Origin: Candidatus Heimdallarchaeota archaeon
GTDB taxonomy: Archaea > Asgardarchaeota > Heimdallarchaeia > Heimdallarchaeales > Heimdallarchaeaceae
Direction of reading: 5' to 3'
NCBI GenBank assembly: GCA_030668875.1
Contig: DAOVER010000023.1
Coordinates: forward strand, 1 to 56,172
Length of the DNA stretch: 56,172 nt
Shown: positions 16,880 to 26,100 of the stretch, piece after piece
Layout: the number at the start of each line of letters is the position of its first letter
Numbering within the stretch: position 1 is the first letter of the stretch
The notes under the pieces: model-generated
The model's database searches: none
Seen by the model: only the letters and a program-made list of their open reading frames with translations
Told to the model about the DNA's origin: nothing
Translations under genes and position numbers: made by a program

Positions 16880-18139
16880 TTATTCAGTATCAACCCAAAA
16901 CTCGGCTAGTTCATCTTCTTCTTCAATTTTCCCTTTCCAATTAGAGTACTTTTTCATAATCTGTTCAATATCACCAGAGATTGAACGAGCTAATTCGGCA
17001 CCTGTAGATTTTTCAGCAATATCTTTTGGTGTAGAAGCTCTAATAGGTGGTCGGTAAGGAGCTGGTGATTCAGGTCTGCCCTTTAATGTTTTTTCTATTT
17101 CGTCACTTATTGTTTCAACTTCATCTGGAATAGGAATGTCAAAGATCACACCATCAATTTCCAATGCAGCTTCTCCATCCATTTCCAGTACAGCTCCTCC
17201 AACAATCTTTTCTTCTTTTTCTTTCTCTTCCTCTATATCATCTAACCAGGCTTGATGTTTATCTAGCTCTGCTTCATCATTCTTTTGATCTTTTATCATC
17301 TGGAATATTTCAGTTCTGATTGGTTTACTAGTATCCCAAGCCATTTGCCATAATAATGTTGATTGATATTCAGAAAATTTGAAACCCATTTTTTTACTCA
17401 TGAATTCAGTAAAGCTCCAGAATTTTTCCCCTAAAATATCAACTATTTTTTTCTCAGCTGATTTTGCATCAGATTCCACACTCAGAATTGTTTGAATTCC
17501 TTCTAATTGCTCAAAAACATACTTTCTTATGTATGGCCACAAATTTGGAAAGTTTATTATTATCTCTTTTTCCCTGTCTTGCTCAGATTCGGGTGTTTTT
17601 ACGAGTATTTTTTCTTTCTTATTAATTACACTAAGTACTAATTCTTCAACATTTTCAAATCCATTATTCTTTGCTATCATTTTGAGCGCTGAATCTATGG
17701 AGTAGAGCAAAGAAGCAGGATGCTCCAATTTTGCCTCTTTTAGCAAATCTTCAACAGCCAGTTCTGAACCAATAAAACCTAATGATAAAGCTACTCTGCT
17801 TTTTACAGAAATTTTAGGGTCTTTCCTTAAGGAAATAAGTAGTGAAGATATTGCTTGAGGTGAGGAAAATTTTCCTAATCCCCTTGCTGCTGATAATCTA
17901 ATATCTTCTTCATTATCCATTAAACAGAAGATTAGTGTTTCTATTGCTCTGTAATCGCCTATTTCAGAAAGTGATTTTATTGCATAAGTTCTATTTTCAG
18001 TACTATCTTGGCTCACAACCTTGATTAAATCCTCAACAGCCCTCTCATCCCTCAATTCACCTAGAGCTAAAATGGCTTCTTCTCTCTTAGCAGGATCGTC
18101 ATCTTTTAGCTGTTTGATTAGCTTGTTGATATTTGCCAT
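16880..18139 (-). CDS. HEAT-repeat protein (PBS-lyase-type repeats)
   Basis: Residues 1-160 carry about five HEAT-type helical repeats, visible as DPAKREEAILALGELRDERA, YAIKSLSEIGDYRAIETL, IRLSAARGLGKFSSPQAISS and VALSLGFIGSELAVEDLL. Residues 170-290 form a mixed helical domain I do not recognise. An acidic coiled stretch (DIEEEKEKEEKI) and a Pro/Ser-rich, probably flexible tail ending SNWKGKIEEEDELAEFWVD follow. Repeats of this type mediate protein-protein contacts; no catalytic site is visible. The gene stands alone on the minus strand, just upstream in transcription of the RHH gene and downstream of taw1. Confidence 0.8.
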   Translation of the reverse strand: MANINKLIKQLKDDDPAKREEAILALGELRDERAVEDLIKVVSQDSTENRTYAIKSLSEIGDYRAIETLIFCLMDNEEDIRLSAARGLGKFSSPQAISSLLISLRKDPKISVKSRVALSLGFIGSELAVEDLLKEAKLEHPASLLYSIDSALKMIAKNNGFENVEELVLSVINKKEKILVKTPESEQDREKEIIINFPNLWPYIRKYVFEQLEGIQTILSVESDAKSAEKKIVDILGEKFWSFTEFMSKKMGFKFSEYQSTLLWQMAWDTSKPIRTEIFQMIKDQKNDEAELDKHQAWLDDIEEEKEKEEKIVGGAVLEMDGEAALEIDGVIFDIPIPDEVETISDEIEKTLKGRPESPAPYRPPIRASTPKDIAEKSTGAELARSISGDIEQIMKKYSNWKGKIEEEDELAEFWVDTE

Positions 18140-18205
18140 ATTAAGAAATAATTATAACTGAAATATATAATTTTATTGTTGTTTTTAGGATATTTACTAG
18201 AAAAT

Positions 18206-19174
18206 TCACTGTTTCTGAAACAGATTCTTTCTCCAAGGATAATCTTCCTTTGCAATCAAAGTTACAGCTGAGTCTTCCTTGAAATCAATCATCTTTAGAT
18301 CTGTTCCATCAATTATCTGTTCAGAGAATTTTAATATTTTTGGAAACCTTGGCATTTGTTCGTAAGGTAATCTCTTTCTTGCATCTCCCACAGACATGAA
18401 TCCTTTTGGTTCAAGAAAATGTGCTTCTGATTTCAAAAATAGTTCAGCATATTTTTTTGGTTCTACCATATTGTATTCAGGAACCAAAGTTAATCTAACC
18501 ACTTTTCTAGTTTTTAATTCTGGTAGTATTTCCACAGTTCTCATAACATTTTCCCAAGCATTTTCAGTTGATGGTCGAGCAGTTTTCTCAAAAGATTCTT
18601 TTGTTGGAGCAATTAAAGTTACATAAAGTTGAGTTGGGAGCGTAGTTAAATTTTCAAGAACCTCTGGATTAGTGCCATTTGTTACGAGAAAGGTTGTCAT
18701 TCCTCTACTATGGAACTCTTTCATCAACTCACTAATTTTGGGATACAATGTTGGTTCTCCTGAAAGAGAAATTGCAGCATGTTTAGGCTGATAGGCTTCT
18801 AGGTATTTCTCTTCTGGCACTTTGTCGTGTTTATTGTACCCTGCTATTAGCTTTCTCTGTTGTTCAATCATTGCATCAACTATTTCCTTAGGTTCGTCAA
18901 CTTTGCATTCCATTCCACCTTTGTTATACCAGGATGCACTTCTCCAACAGAAAATGCATTTCAGGTTGCACCAAATTGTTGAGGGGGTACATTGTAAACA
19001 TTGGTGAGATGTGATGCCATAAAACTGGTTTTTGTAGCAAACTCCTTCACCCTTTAACGAATGTTTTAACCAAGTACAAGTCTTCACAGCTGAATGGTGT
19101 CCAGCTAGTCTATATTGTTGTTTTTCCAGTTTTTCTAGAACAGGTTCTGGGATAAAGCAGTATTCATCATTCAT
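18206..19174 (-). CDS. taw1: tRNA 4-demethylwyosine synthase (Taw1), radical SAM
   Basis: Catalyses formation of the tricyclic 4-demethylwyosine base from N1-methylguanosine-37 of tRNA-Phe, using pyruvate and S-adenosylmethionine. The radical-SAM cluster motif is Cys69-x3-Cys73-x2-Cys76 (WCNLKCIFCWR). The three additional cluster ligands are Cys33 (KTCTW), Cys46 (GVCYKNQFYG) and Cys59 (HQCLQ), spaced thirteen residues apart as in known Taw1/TYW1 proteins. HSAVKTC, SLSGEPTLYP and FLVTNGTNPE are further family signatures. The length of 322 residues is normal for the archaeal form, which lacks the flavodoxin domain of eukaryotic TYW1. No other wybutosine genes are adjacent. Confidence 0.95.
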   Translation of the reverse strand: MNDEYCFIPEPVLEKLEKQQYRLAGHHSAVKTCTWLKHSLKGEGVCYKNQFYGITSHQCLQCTPSTIWCNLKCIFCWRSASWYNKGGMECKVDEPKEIVDAMIEQQRKLIAGYNKHDKVPEEKYLEAYQPKHAAISLSGEPTLYPKISELMKEFHSRGMTTFLVTNGTNPEVLENLTTLPTQLYVTLIAPTKESFEKTARPSTENAWENVMRTVEILPELKTRKVVRLTLVPEYNMVEPKKYAELFLKSEAHFLEPKGFMSVGDARKRLPYEQMPRFPKILKFSEQIIDGTDLKMIDFKEDSAVTLIAKEDYPWRKNLFQKQ

Positions 19175-19285
19175 TGAATTACCTCAGATAAAGCATATTT
19201 TACTGTTTTGTTTGAATTGAAATTAACAGAATAGAATAATGGAAGGATTTAATTTTCTAAATTGAGTGAAAGAAGAAAGAGAATC

Positions 19286-19681
19286 TTATCTCTCTGCTAG
19301 AGAGTCAAGAGTGATTTCATCTAGAAAGCCATGTCTACTTTGGTCACTTATCCAAAATTGTGCATCCCAATCATTATCAAATACTTTAACTCGATCTTTC
19401 AATTCTTTATTTTTAATCTTCTTCTTTTTCGCAAATAGAAAAGCTATTTTCTGTATGATTTTTCCTTTCAAATATAAAGAATCGGCTATAGCATTAACTA
19501 TGTCTTCTACTTCTTTTGGTTCGTAAGAAGATACATCAACTAAATAGAATAAAGGTTTCTTTGCATTATCTATTTGCTCTTTTAAACATCTTTCAAATTC
19601 CTCTTCCATCTTTGTATTAAATGAGCCTTTAAAATTCATTCTCACAACATTTTGGGATATGTATTGAACATGTATTGTCAT
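19286..19681 (-). CDS. STAS/SpoIIAA-like small protein
   Basis: A 131-residue protein of alternating strands and helices: strand MTIHVQYISQNVVRMNFKG, helix TKMEEEFERCLKEQIDNA, strand PLFYLVDVSSYEP, helix EVEDIVNAIADSLYL, strand KIIQKIAFLFA, and a C-terminal helix near FLDEITLDSLAE. This order and the central LVDVS resemble SpoIIAA-like/STAS domains, which bind partners or lipids. No catalytic motif is visible. The fold call is an inference from pattern only. It lies just upstream of taw1 on the same strand but is separated by over 100 bases. Confidence 0.6.
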   Translation of the reverse strand: MTIHVQYISQNVVRMNFKGSFNTKMEEEFERCLKEQIDNAKKPLFYLVDVSSYEPKEVEDIVNAIADSLYLKGKIIQKIAFLFAKKKKIKNKELKDRVKVFDNDWDAQFWISDQSRHGFLDEITLDSLAER

Positions 19682-19777
19682 ATTATCACGTATTTCCCAC
19701 GTTGTAAATAATTTCTTTTGGGATACTTAAAAAACATTTGTTCTAACCATGTTTTGGATTTTTTTCAAATTCACTTG

Positions 19778-19824
19778 CAATATACTTAAGAATCAGCCTG
19801 CTCTAATCAAACGTGAGTTAGAGC
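19778..19824 (+). promoter_or_regulatory. TATA box and dyad in front of the GtrA-like gene
   Basis: AATATACTT (about 19779-19787) is a likely TATA box. GCTCTAA at 19800-19806 and its exact inverse TTAGAGC at 19818-19824 form a seven-base dyad with an eleven-base loop that ends directly at the ATG. It spans the predicted transcription start near 19808, so an operator is more likely than an mRNA hairpin. Confidence 0.4.
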
Positions 19825-20358
19825 ATGGAAAACGAAAAGATCAAAGAAGAAAAAGAATCCTTCCTGGATAAAGAGAGGAGAGAGCGAGCGATTAAATTTC
19901 TTATAGTTAGTCTAGGTGGTTTAGGGTTAAATGAACTTTTCGCGTTTCTATCATTACTTGTTTTGAATGCTACTGTTGAACAAGATCCTGTGATAAGTTT
20001 TCCTGTAACAAGTTCTTGGATTATTGACATCCATAAAGTAATAATTGCAGGAGCTGTAGCAATAATTTTTGTAATGTTTTACAATTATATTATCAATAAA
20101 ATTTGGACATACAGGAAGCAAGAAAAAAATACAGAGTTCAACAATATTCACCAGTTCATCAAATTTGCCATAGTAGGAGCTGTTGGAGCTGTTATTAATC
20201 TAGGTCTTATCCAACTTTTCTCCGTTATAATTGGATGGAATGATTATCTTGCTTTTGCTATTGGTTTCACTGTTTCAGTTATTTCGAATTTCATATTCAA
20301 TGATATCTGGACATTCAACCCAAAGTTTGGTAAGAAAAGAGATAAGGTCAAAGACTAG
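19825..20358 (+). CDS. GtrA-like membrane protein
   Basis: GtrA-family proteins are small membrane proteins thought to help move lipid-linked sugars across the membrane for polysaccharide or glycoprotein assembly. After a charged N-terminal helix (residues 1-25), four hydrophobic segments lie in two halves. Each half ends in the family signature: NYIINKIWTYR near residue 96 and NFIFNDIWTF near 164. Each begins with a K-F-x-I-V-G-type turn (KFLIVSLGG, KFAIVGAVG). The length suits the family. No glycosyltransferase is adjacent, but a UDP-glucose dehydrogenase lies elsewhere in the window. Confidence 0.85.
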   Translation: MENEKIKEEKESFLDKERRERAIKFLIVSLGGLGLNELFAFLSLLVLNATVEQDPVISFPVTSSWIIDIHKVIIAGAVAIIFVMFYNYIINKIWTYRKQEKNTEFNNIHQFIKFAIVGAVGAVINLGLIQLFSVIIGWNDYLAFAIGFTVSVISNFIFNDIWTFNPKFGKKRDKVKD

Positions 20359-20363
20359 GAAGG

Positions 20364-20723
20364 TTATTTCCCACAATTTTCGCAGATGTTAGACGAATTG
20401 GATTTAGGAGCACCACAGTATTTACAGACTTTTTCCTCGGTTTCATTGAAAGTTCTTACTTCATTAGTGAAATCATCACGTTCAATTCGTTCATCGTAAT
20501 GCACAGACAATTTGTTTGAGAGACTATCAAACTGCTTGGAAACGTGTCTTTTTCTAAAATATCTTGCTAGCCAGATGATTACAACAGCAGCTGTAATAAC
20601 AATAATATAGATATTGTACTCTCCAGTATCAAAAGTGAACCAGAGATAGATGGCCAAAGAAAAAACACCCAAGAGCGCCCATGGAACACCTCTTCTATTT
20701 GATACGCGATATTTCTTTGACAT
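20364..20723 (-). CDS. Small membrane protein with C-terminal zinc ribbon
   Basis: A 119-residue protein with two adjacent transmembrane helices (WALLGVFSLAIYLWFTF and IYIIVITAAVVIIWLARYF), a basic linker, and a C-terminal zinc ribbon with CKYCGAP and CENCGK pairs. It converges with the GtrA-like gene, their stops six bases apart. A similar membrane-plus-zinc-ribbon design recurs at 55388. Function unknown; such ribbons often serve as docking or regulatory elements. Confidence 0.75.
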   Translation of the reverse strand: MSKKYRVSNRRGVPWALLGVFSLAIYLWFTFDTGEYNIYIIVITAAVVIIWLARYFRKRHVSKQFDSLSNKLSVHYDERIERDDFTNEVRTFNETEEKVCKYCGAPKSNSSNICENCGK

Positions 20724-20767
20724 CTGATTTGTAAATTAAAACGACTATTAATAAACTGTGCTAAATA

Positions 20768-22543
20768 TCAGACTTCTTTACTGAAAGTAGGGGGGAGAAA
20801 CTCAAACTCCAATAGTTTCAGTTGTTCAAGATTAAAGGGGAAGGGTTCAGGAAGATGAGTGATTATTTTCCTCCAATCATTATTTTCTCTTGACCAAGTG
20901 TTAAAATCTAAAACATTGAAAGGTCTATCAAATCTTAGAGGTTTTTTCAGTTCTATGTTATTCAAACAATCCTCCATTTGTTCTCTAAATTTCTCATAGT
21001 AATATATTTCAGAGTTGTTTAGAATGAGAAGAGATTTTGCATCATTAAATTCGTCATCTGCTTTCATAAGATAGATTTCAGCGCGAGCCTTGTTTCCTTT
21101 GTAAACCTGCACTAGTGCTAAGATGGAATAACCATATATTGGAACATATCTGTTATTATATAGCATCTGATAGACTTCAGATGCTCTCTCGAAATAGCTT
21201 ATTGAAGCGTCAAGATACTCTACTATTTGATTCTCTGTCCATCGACTTAGCCAATATTCTCCTAAGAGTAAGGATAATTCCGGGTCACAAATATCTATAT
21301 TACTAGTTTTAATGATCTCTTCCATTGTTTTAAGATTGTTAGCTAAGCCATAAACATAAGCACCAAAGGCAATTTTAGTGTAAATATTTATCATGTTATA
21401 AGAAATACCAAGATCTTGTCGCCTAGAAAGCTGTAAAAGTATTTTTAGATATTCTTCAATTTCCCGTAGGATCTCATGCACTTCATGTTTAATAGAAGTT
21501 TGAGTTAATTTAGCCTTATCGTCTTTTATATCCCCCACGTACACTGAATTCTTATACTGTGTTCTAACAATTCTATTCAAAATCTGGTAAAATTGTGTTT
21601 CGAGAAGTAAGGTTTTCTGTTGGAAATAATAACTCTGCACCAAATGAGAATTTTGCGGGCTTTCCATGTATTGCTCCAATACTTGAAGAGAGTGAACATT
21701 TTCAACATTAGCTAAATTTAGATATTCTTCCACATTTTCGTTTAGATATTTAGCATTGAGTAAATATAGCTGAGCCTTTAATGAATAAAGGGATGATTCA
21801 GAAGTTTTAGTCCTTATCAAACCCAGCTCCGTATCCTCTACTTCTTCAAGGTGAACATGTCCAATCAGTGCTTTCTGAATAGCCACTTCAAATAATTTAC
21901 TCCATGAAATGAACTCTTCCTTTGGGATAACTGGGATTGTAACTAGGAAATTATACAGAGTTAAGACTAAAAGCTGGGCGTAGTTTGTTGCAGATTTTAT
22001 TATTTCTAATTTAGATTTCTTATCAAGATTTAGTCTTAAGACAGAATCTAGTTGCATGTAATCAATAAGGAATTGTAAATTCCGTTTCTCTTTCTGTAGT
22101 AGTTCAGAAATCTTATCCTTGGCAGGAAGTTTACCGTATTCAATAGTTTCATCTAATGTTGAATGAAGAGTGTAGAAGGGATTTAGACCTTTTAGTTTGG
22201 AGAATAGATCAATAAACGCGGATAGTGCTGGGTAAAGTAAAAATTGCGAACCACATTTCTCTACTGCTTCCCACATAGATTTGATACTGAAAGTTAGAAA
22301 ATCAAAATACTCTTTTTTATATACACCAGATAATCTGTAAAGACCTGACAAGAAGTATTTGAATACTGCAATTCTTTCAATAAAGCGATCAACAGCTGTT
22401 TGCTTCTGAGACATCGAAATGATTATAGAATCTAACATTTCTTGAACAAAATTTATCTTATCCTTTGGAGGTAAAGAATGAAATCTTTGATGCTCTGAAT
22501 CAAGCTCTTTGGTCATTAAGTATATATTTACAAAATCACTCAT
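20768..22543 (-). CDS. Long alpha-helical TPR-like protein, linked to AOR
   Basis: A 591-residue, almost wholly helical protein. Degenerate TPR-like pairs are best seen at SISYFERASEVYQMLYNNRY and YSILALVQVYKGNKARAEIY near residues 440-490; most of the rest is helical without clear repeats. Unlike the other TPR proteins here it has no C-terminal longin-like domain: it ends FEFLPPTFSKEV. It follows the AOR gene by only 53 bases on the same strand, so the two are probably co-transcribed. The second AOR gene is followed by a TPR gene in the same way. Function unknown; a partner or regulator of the oxidoreductase is an inference from the pairing. Confidence 0.65.
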   Translation of the reverse strand: MSDFVNIYLMTKELDSEHQRFHSLPPKDKINFVQEMLDSIIISMSQKQTAVDRFIERIAVFKYFLSGLYRLSGVYKKEYFDFLTFSIKSMWEAVEKCGSQFLLYPALSAFIDLFSKLKGLNPFYTLHSTLDETIEYGKLPAKDKISELLQKEKRNLQFLIDYMQLDSVLRLNLDKKSKLEIIKSATNYAQLLVLTLYNFLVTIPVIPKEEFISWSKLFEVAIQKALIGHVHLEEVEDTELGLIRTKTSESSLYSLKAQLYLLNAKYLNENVEEYLNLANVENVHSLQVLEQYMESPQNSHLVQSYYFQQKTLLLETQFYQILNRIVRTQYKNSVYVGDIKDDKAKLTQTSIKHEVHEILREIEEYLKILLQLSRRQDLGISYNMINIYTKIAFGAYVYGLANNLKTMEEIIKTSNIDICDPELSLLLGEYWLSRWTENQIVEYLDASISYFERASEVYQMLYNNRYVPIYGYSILALVQVYKGNKARAEIYLMKADDEFNDAKSLLILNNSEIYYYEKFREQMEDCLNNIELKKPLRFDRPFNVLDFNTWSRENNDWRKIITHLPEPFPFNLEQLKLLEFEFLPPTFSKEV

Positions 22544-22596
22544 AAAGGTGACGAAATTCCTAGTGGAAAGAAAAGAAAAGCGAAAAGAAAAAACAA

Positions 22597-24411
22597 TTAG
22601 AATTCGAGTTCTAATCTTTTCATTTCTTCAGCTGTTGGGTAACCTTCTGTATCTAAACCTCTTTTCTCATAGAGTGCTTGCATGGATCTCTTGAAATCTT
22701 CCTCGTTAACAAAAGCAGTCTTCCCTTTTGCCCTTCCAGATGGCAAAGGTTCAGTCATAAATCTTTTAGGCAAAGTATCGAATTCAAAGGGTTTCTTATC
22801 ACTATATTCTCTGATATTAAACATTCGTTTAAGCAGCCAAATTCTTCTCGCAACATTAGTAAGTTCTTCATCGGTCACAGATTTGTCCCAAACAGATTCT
22901 GTAATTCTTCTACATCCTTCGAATTTTAACGGAGGACTTATACTATGAGTAAAGTGACAGATAGTTAAAGAATCTTTGATGGTTTTAACATCTTGTTCAT
23001 GAACGAGAGAATCGATTATTTCAAGAGCACTTCTATCAGGAATTTCTCTAGTAGCAGGCCACCCTCGTAAATGTGATGCTCCTACAGCAGCTGTTGCATA
23101 GCTAAGCCCTAACCCTAGTTTGCCTCTAGGATCCCATGCTGGAAACGGCAAACCTTTCGAATGGATAGCTAGATGTTCAATATTCCATTTTTTAGAAGCA
23201 TAAACTATACCATTAGCTAAGATATCTCCAAGCCCTTCTCTATAGGCTATTTTATGAATTAAATCAAAGATAGCTTCCTTATTGCCAAAACGAATATTCT
23301 CGAATTCTTCTCCCTTAAGCAAACCTTTCTCAACTGCTTCCATTACCATAGCAATAGAACTCCCTGTACTAATTGTGTCTAGACCTAATTGGTTGCACAA
23401 ATAATTTACGTGAATAATTGTTTCTATATCACCTAAGCCTAAGTTTCCACCCATCATTCCAAGTGTCTCATATTCAGGTTTGGCTATCTCTTTCTCATCT
23501 GTCCATTCAAAGATTGAAGCATCTAAGGTCTCAGAACAGGCTATAGGGCATTGGAAACATGGTCTTCTAAATCTTTTATAGAGTTTATCGAGAACTTCAT
23601 GAGTTATCTTTTCATGATCTTCAAACTCACCTGATTGGAAATTACGCGTAGGAAATTGGGTGTTATAGTTTGCAATATTGACTAGCCAACTAGTTCCGTG
23701 TTTATAGAGCATGTGCCCATCATCTTTTGCAGTTTTAGCTCTTTTATTAAGCTCTTTTCTCATTTCATCAATCTTATCAGGATTACCATTTGTTGGTCTA
23801 TTGGAACCTTTAATCGCAACAGCTTTAAGGTTCTTTGAACCGAAAACAGCTCCTATTCCCCCTCTTCCAGCATTTCTAAATCTATCAGAAGTTGTACAAG
23901 AAATCTTAACTTGATTTTCTCCAGCTGGTCCAATAGCTAGAATTCTCATTTTAGGTTCATTTTCGTTTTCTTTTATCAGCTCATCAGTTTCATGAACTCT
24001 TTGTCCCCAGAGTTGCTTAGCATCTTTGATTTCTACTTTATCATCTTTAATCGAGATATAACAAGGATTATTGGACTTTCCTTCGATTATGATTAGATCA
24101 TAACCAGCCATTCTAATTTCACTGCCAAAGAAACCTCCAGCATTGCCATCGATGAAGAAACCTGTCAGAGGGCTTTTCGTCCCAACAGAATATCGTCCAG
24201 AGATGGGTATCCTAGTCCCCTGGATAGGACCTGGTGCGAGAATGATTTTATTATCAGAAGAAAGAGGATCAATCTTAGCTTCAAGCTCTTTGTAAAGGAA
24301 GTAACTCAAATAGCCTGTTCCACCCATGTATTGGAAAACAACAGAATCGGGAATTTTTTCTGTAGTTACTGTTCCTTCAGTTAAATTAATCCGTAAAAGA
24401 TTGTCATTCAT
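22597..24411 (-). CDS. aor: Tungsten-containing aldehyde:ferredoxin oxidoreductase (copy 1)
   Basis: Oxidises aldehydes to carboxylic acids (or the reverse) with ferredoxin as electron carrier, using a bis-tungstopterin and one 4Fe-4S cluster in the cytoplasm. Starts MNDNLLRINLTEGTVTTEKI, a typical AOR N-terminus. The cluster ligands are Cys285, Cys288, Cys292 (CFQCPIAC) and Cys485 (LTICHF), matching the C-x2-C-x3-C plus distant Cys pattern. Pterin-contacting stretches include AGGFFGSEIRMAGYD and QLGLDTISTG near 341-350. The length of 604 residues is normal. It closely resembles copy 2 at 30362 over its whole length. Substrate unknown. Confidence 0.93.
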   Translation of the reverse strand: MNDNLLRINLTEGTVTTEKIPDSVVFQYMGGTGYLSYFLYKELEAKIDPLSSDNKIILAPGPIQGTRIPISGRYSVGTKSPLTGFFIDGNAGGFFGSEIRMAGYDLIIIEGKSNNPCYISIKDDKVEIKDAKQLWGQRVHETDELIKENENEPKMRILAIGPAGENQVKISCTTSDRFRNAGRGGIGAVFGSKNLKAVAIKGSNRPTNGNPDKIDEMRKELNKRAKTAKDDGHMLYKHGTSWLVNIANYNTQFPTRNFQSGEFEDHEKITHEVLDKLYKRFRRPCFQCPIACSETLDASIFEWTDEKEIAKPEYETLGMMGGNLGLGDIETIIHVNYLCNQLGLDTISTGSSIAMVMEAVEKGLLKGEEFENIRFGNKEAIFDLIHKIAYREGLGDILANGIVYASKKWNIEHLAIHSKGLPFPAWDPRGKLGLGLSYATAAVGASHLRGWPATREIPDRSALEIIDSLVHEQDVKTIKDSLTICHFTHSISPPLKFEGCRRITESVWDKSVTDEELTNVARRIWLLKRMFNIREYSDKKPFEFDTLPKRFMTEPLPSGRAKGKTAFVNEEDFKRSMQALYEKRGLDTEGYPTAEEMKRLELEF

Positions 24412-24537
24412 GCATCTCCAGAAATTTGAGATTTTTTAAATATTGTTTTCCAACTGAAACAAAAATCACTTTTGAGATGACACAAGAGTATATTCTTGCT
24501 AGAAATTCTTAATACAAATAAGGATAAAATCAAAACC

Positions 24538-24936
24538 ATGATTGTGTGTGACTCCTTCAAAGCTCTCTTTAAAACAGGAAAATTTAGAAGAAAGGATACT
24601 ATCACTACTATTGCTAAATGTTTTGAGAAAACTTGCTTGTATAAACCAATTGCTGAAATTAGTCATGACATAGGTGTAGTTAATGTTGGTAAAGCAAAGA
24701 GTAAACGATTAGCTTTAAGAAAAGCTCTAAAATTAATTTCTAGAGAACTTTCTAATGAAGTTGATTATGACCTTGTATTTTCAAAAATTGAATCTGATAA
24801 ATATTTCTCAATAATTGAGAAAAAGATTAGAAAACAATTTAGGATTAAGGAAGTACTCCATTGGGAATCTTCACCTATAGTAATCTGGGCTATCGGAAAA
24901 AAAAGCATCAAATTTGCATTAATCCCTCATTTCTAA
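24538..24936 (+). CDS. Conserved-looking small basic protein of unknown function
   Basis: The frame is open from TTG 24496, but that codon overlaps a TATA-like GAGTATATTC (24486-24495), so the ATG at 24538 (MIVCDSFKALFKTG) is the better start, giving 132 residues. The protein is lysine-rich with a predicted alternation of helices and strands (KIKTMIVCDSF upstream, ALRKALKLISREL, PIVIWAIGKKS, FALIPHF). No family is recognised. It is divergent from AOR copy 1 and convergent with the Fe-S protein, and has no obvious partner. Codon use looks like its neighbours, so I think it is real. Confidence 0.55.
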   Translation: MIVCDSFKALFKTGKFRRKDTITTIAKCFEKTCLYKPIAEISHDIGVVNVGKAKSKRLALRKALKLISRELSNEVDYDLVFSKIESDKYFSIIEKKIRKQFRIKEVLHWESSPIVIWAIGKKSIKFALIPHF

Positions 24937-24995
24937 TTCTATAAAAGTTAATTAATCCATATTTAGTTCATCGCAGTTTTTCATTTAACCTGTCT

Positions 24996-25958
24996 TCAAG
25001 ATTTCTTACTCTTTTTTAGGAACCCTTCTTTAATCTGTTCATATGAAGTGTAATTAAATGGGCAAACTTTGATACAAACACTACAACCATATTCATTCAT
25101 AAAATGAGGCATACATTTAGTATTTTCAACATGGGTTATTTGACCACTTTCATGGAGTACTGGCTCATCTAGAATTGCTCCACCAGGACATTCTTTGATG
25201 CACTTTTTACATTGTTTACAATATTCTCTTACCCATGCATGTTCGTCTTTTTCAGTTTTTGGTAGATTTTCAATACTCGTATAAACAGCTGTAAGCCTAA
25301 AACGAGGACCAAATTCTGGTGAGATCATAATTCCTGAGTAACCCAGAGAAGCTAAACCTGCTAATTGAGCCATAGGAGGATATAACGCGGCACCCATGAG
25401 AGGATGACCAGCATGAGCTGCGAAACCTTTCTTTCGAAGAAATGCTGCAATTTTATTTGAGACTATTCCCAAGTCGTCATATGTTTTCAACACTTCATGA
25501 AGACATTTAACACTAGGAGCAGTATCTATTTTTTCTTTGTCCATCTCAAATCCTAGAACAATGACATTTGTACTTAGAACTGCCTTATTTTCAAAAACGA
25601 GGTGTTCCGGAATTTGAGCGTATCCAACTATACCAGCACCCTTCTTATTGGCTAGTTTCACTAAATCTGCTAGTTCCTCATCAGTGATAGTAGTCCTTGG
25701 TTCCTCAGGATTATTCTTCAAAGAATTAATTACTTTGTTCTGATTTCTAATAACAGAAACCATCATTGGAACAACTCTAGGACCGAATCCTGATCTTTTT
25801 CCATACTTGCTACCTTCTAGCATAATCTCATATCTTGCAGGGGAATCTTTAGTGAATTTTACAAAATCTTCTTTCTCGGATAAACTGTTTTCTCTCTCAA
25901 ATAGCCCTCCCATAAATTTTTCCATTATGAAATTTTGAAATTTATCTAATATACTCAT
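24996..25958 (-). CDS. Double 4Fe-4S protein related to epoxyqueuosine reductase/reductive dehalogenase
   Basis: The last 85 residues hold two ferredoxin-type cluster motifs: CKQCKKCIKECP near residue 240 and CSVCIKVCP near 296, with an extra Cys in TKCMPHF between. The middle region (VGYAQIPEHLVF, NVIVLGFEM, GFAAHAGHPLMGAALYPPMA, LGYSGIMISPEFGPRFRLTA) resembles the QueG/reductive-dehalogenase corrinoid fold. The N-terminal 70 residues (GKRSGFGPRVVP) are typical of the dehalogenase-like branch rather than QueG. No twin-arginine signal is seen, so it should be cytoplasmic. Substrate unknown; it may exchange electrons with the same ferredoxin pool as the AORs nearby. Confidence 0.75.
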   Translation of the reverse strand: MSILDKFQNFIMEKFMGGLFERENSLSEKEDFVKFTKDSPARYEIMLEGSKYGKRSGFGPRVVPMMVSVIRNQNKVINSLKNNPEEPRTTITDEELADLVKLANKKGAGIVGYAQIPEHLVFENKAVLSTNVIVLGFEMDKEKIDTAPSVKCLHEVLKTYDDLGIVSNKIAAFLRKKGFAAHAGHPLMGAALYPPMAQLAGLASLGYSGIMISPEFGPRFRLTAVYTSIENLPKTEKDEHAWVREYCKQCKKCIKECPGGAILDEPVLHESGQITHVENTKCMPHFMNEYGCSVCIKVCPFNYTSYEQIKEGFLKKSKKS

Positions 25959-26100
25959 TAAACCACTCTATTAGATAAGAAACATCAAATTAGGTTATTA
26001 AATGTTATCTCAATTTTTGTTATTTCTCAAAACCTTCCTTTATCGTCGCATAATCAGTGTAATCATATTCATTTTAAAAAAGGTTATAACTGTTTAAGCA

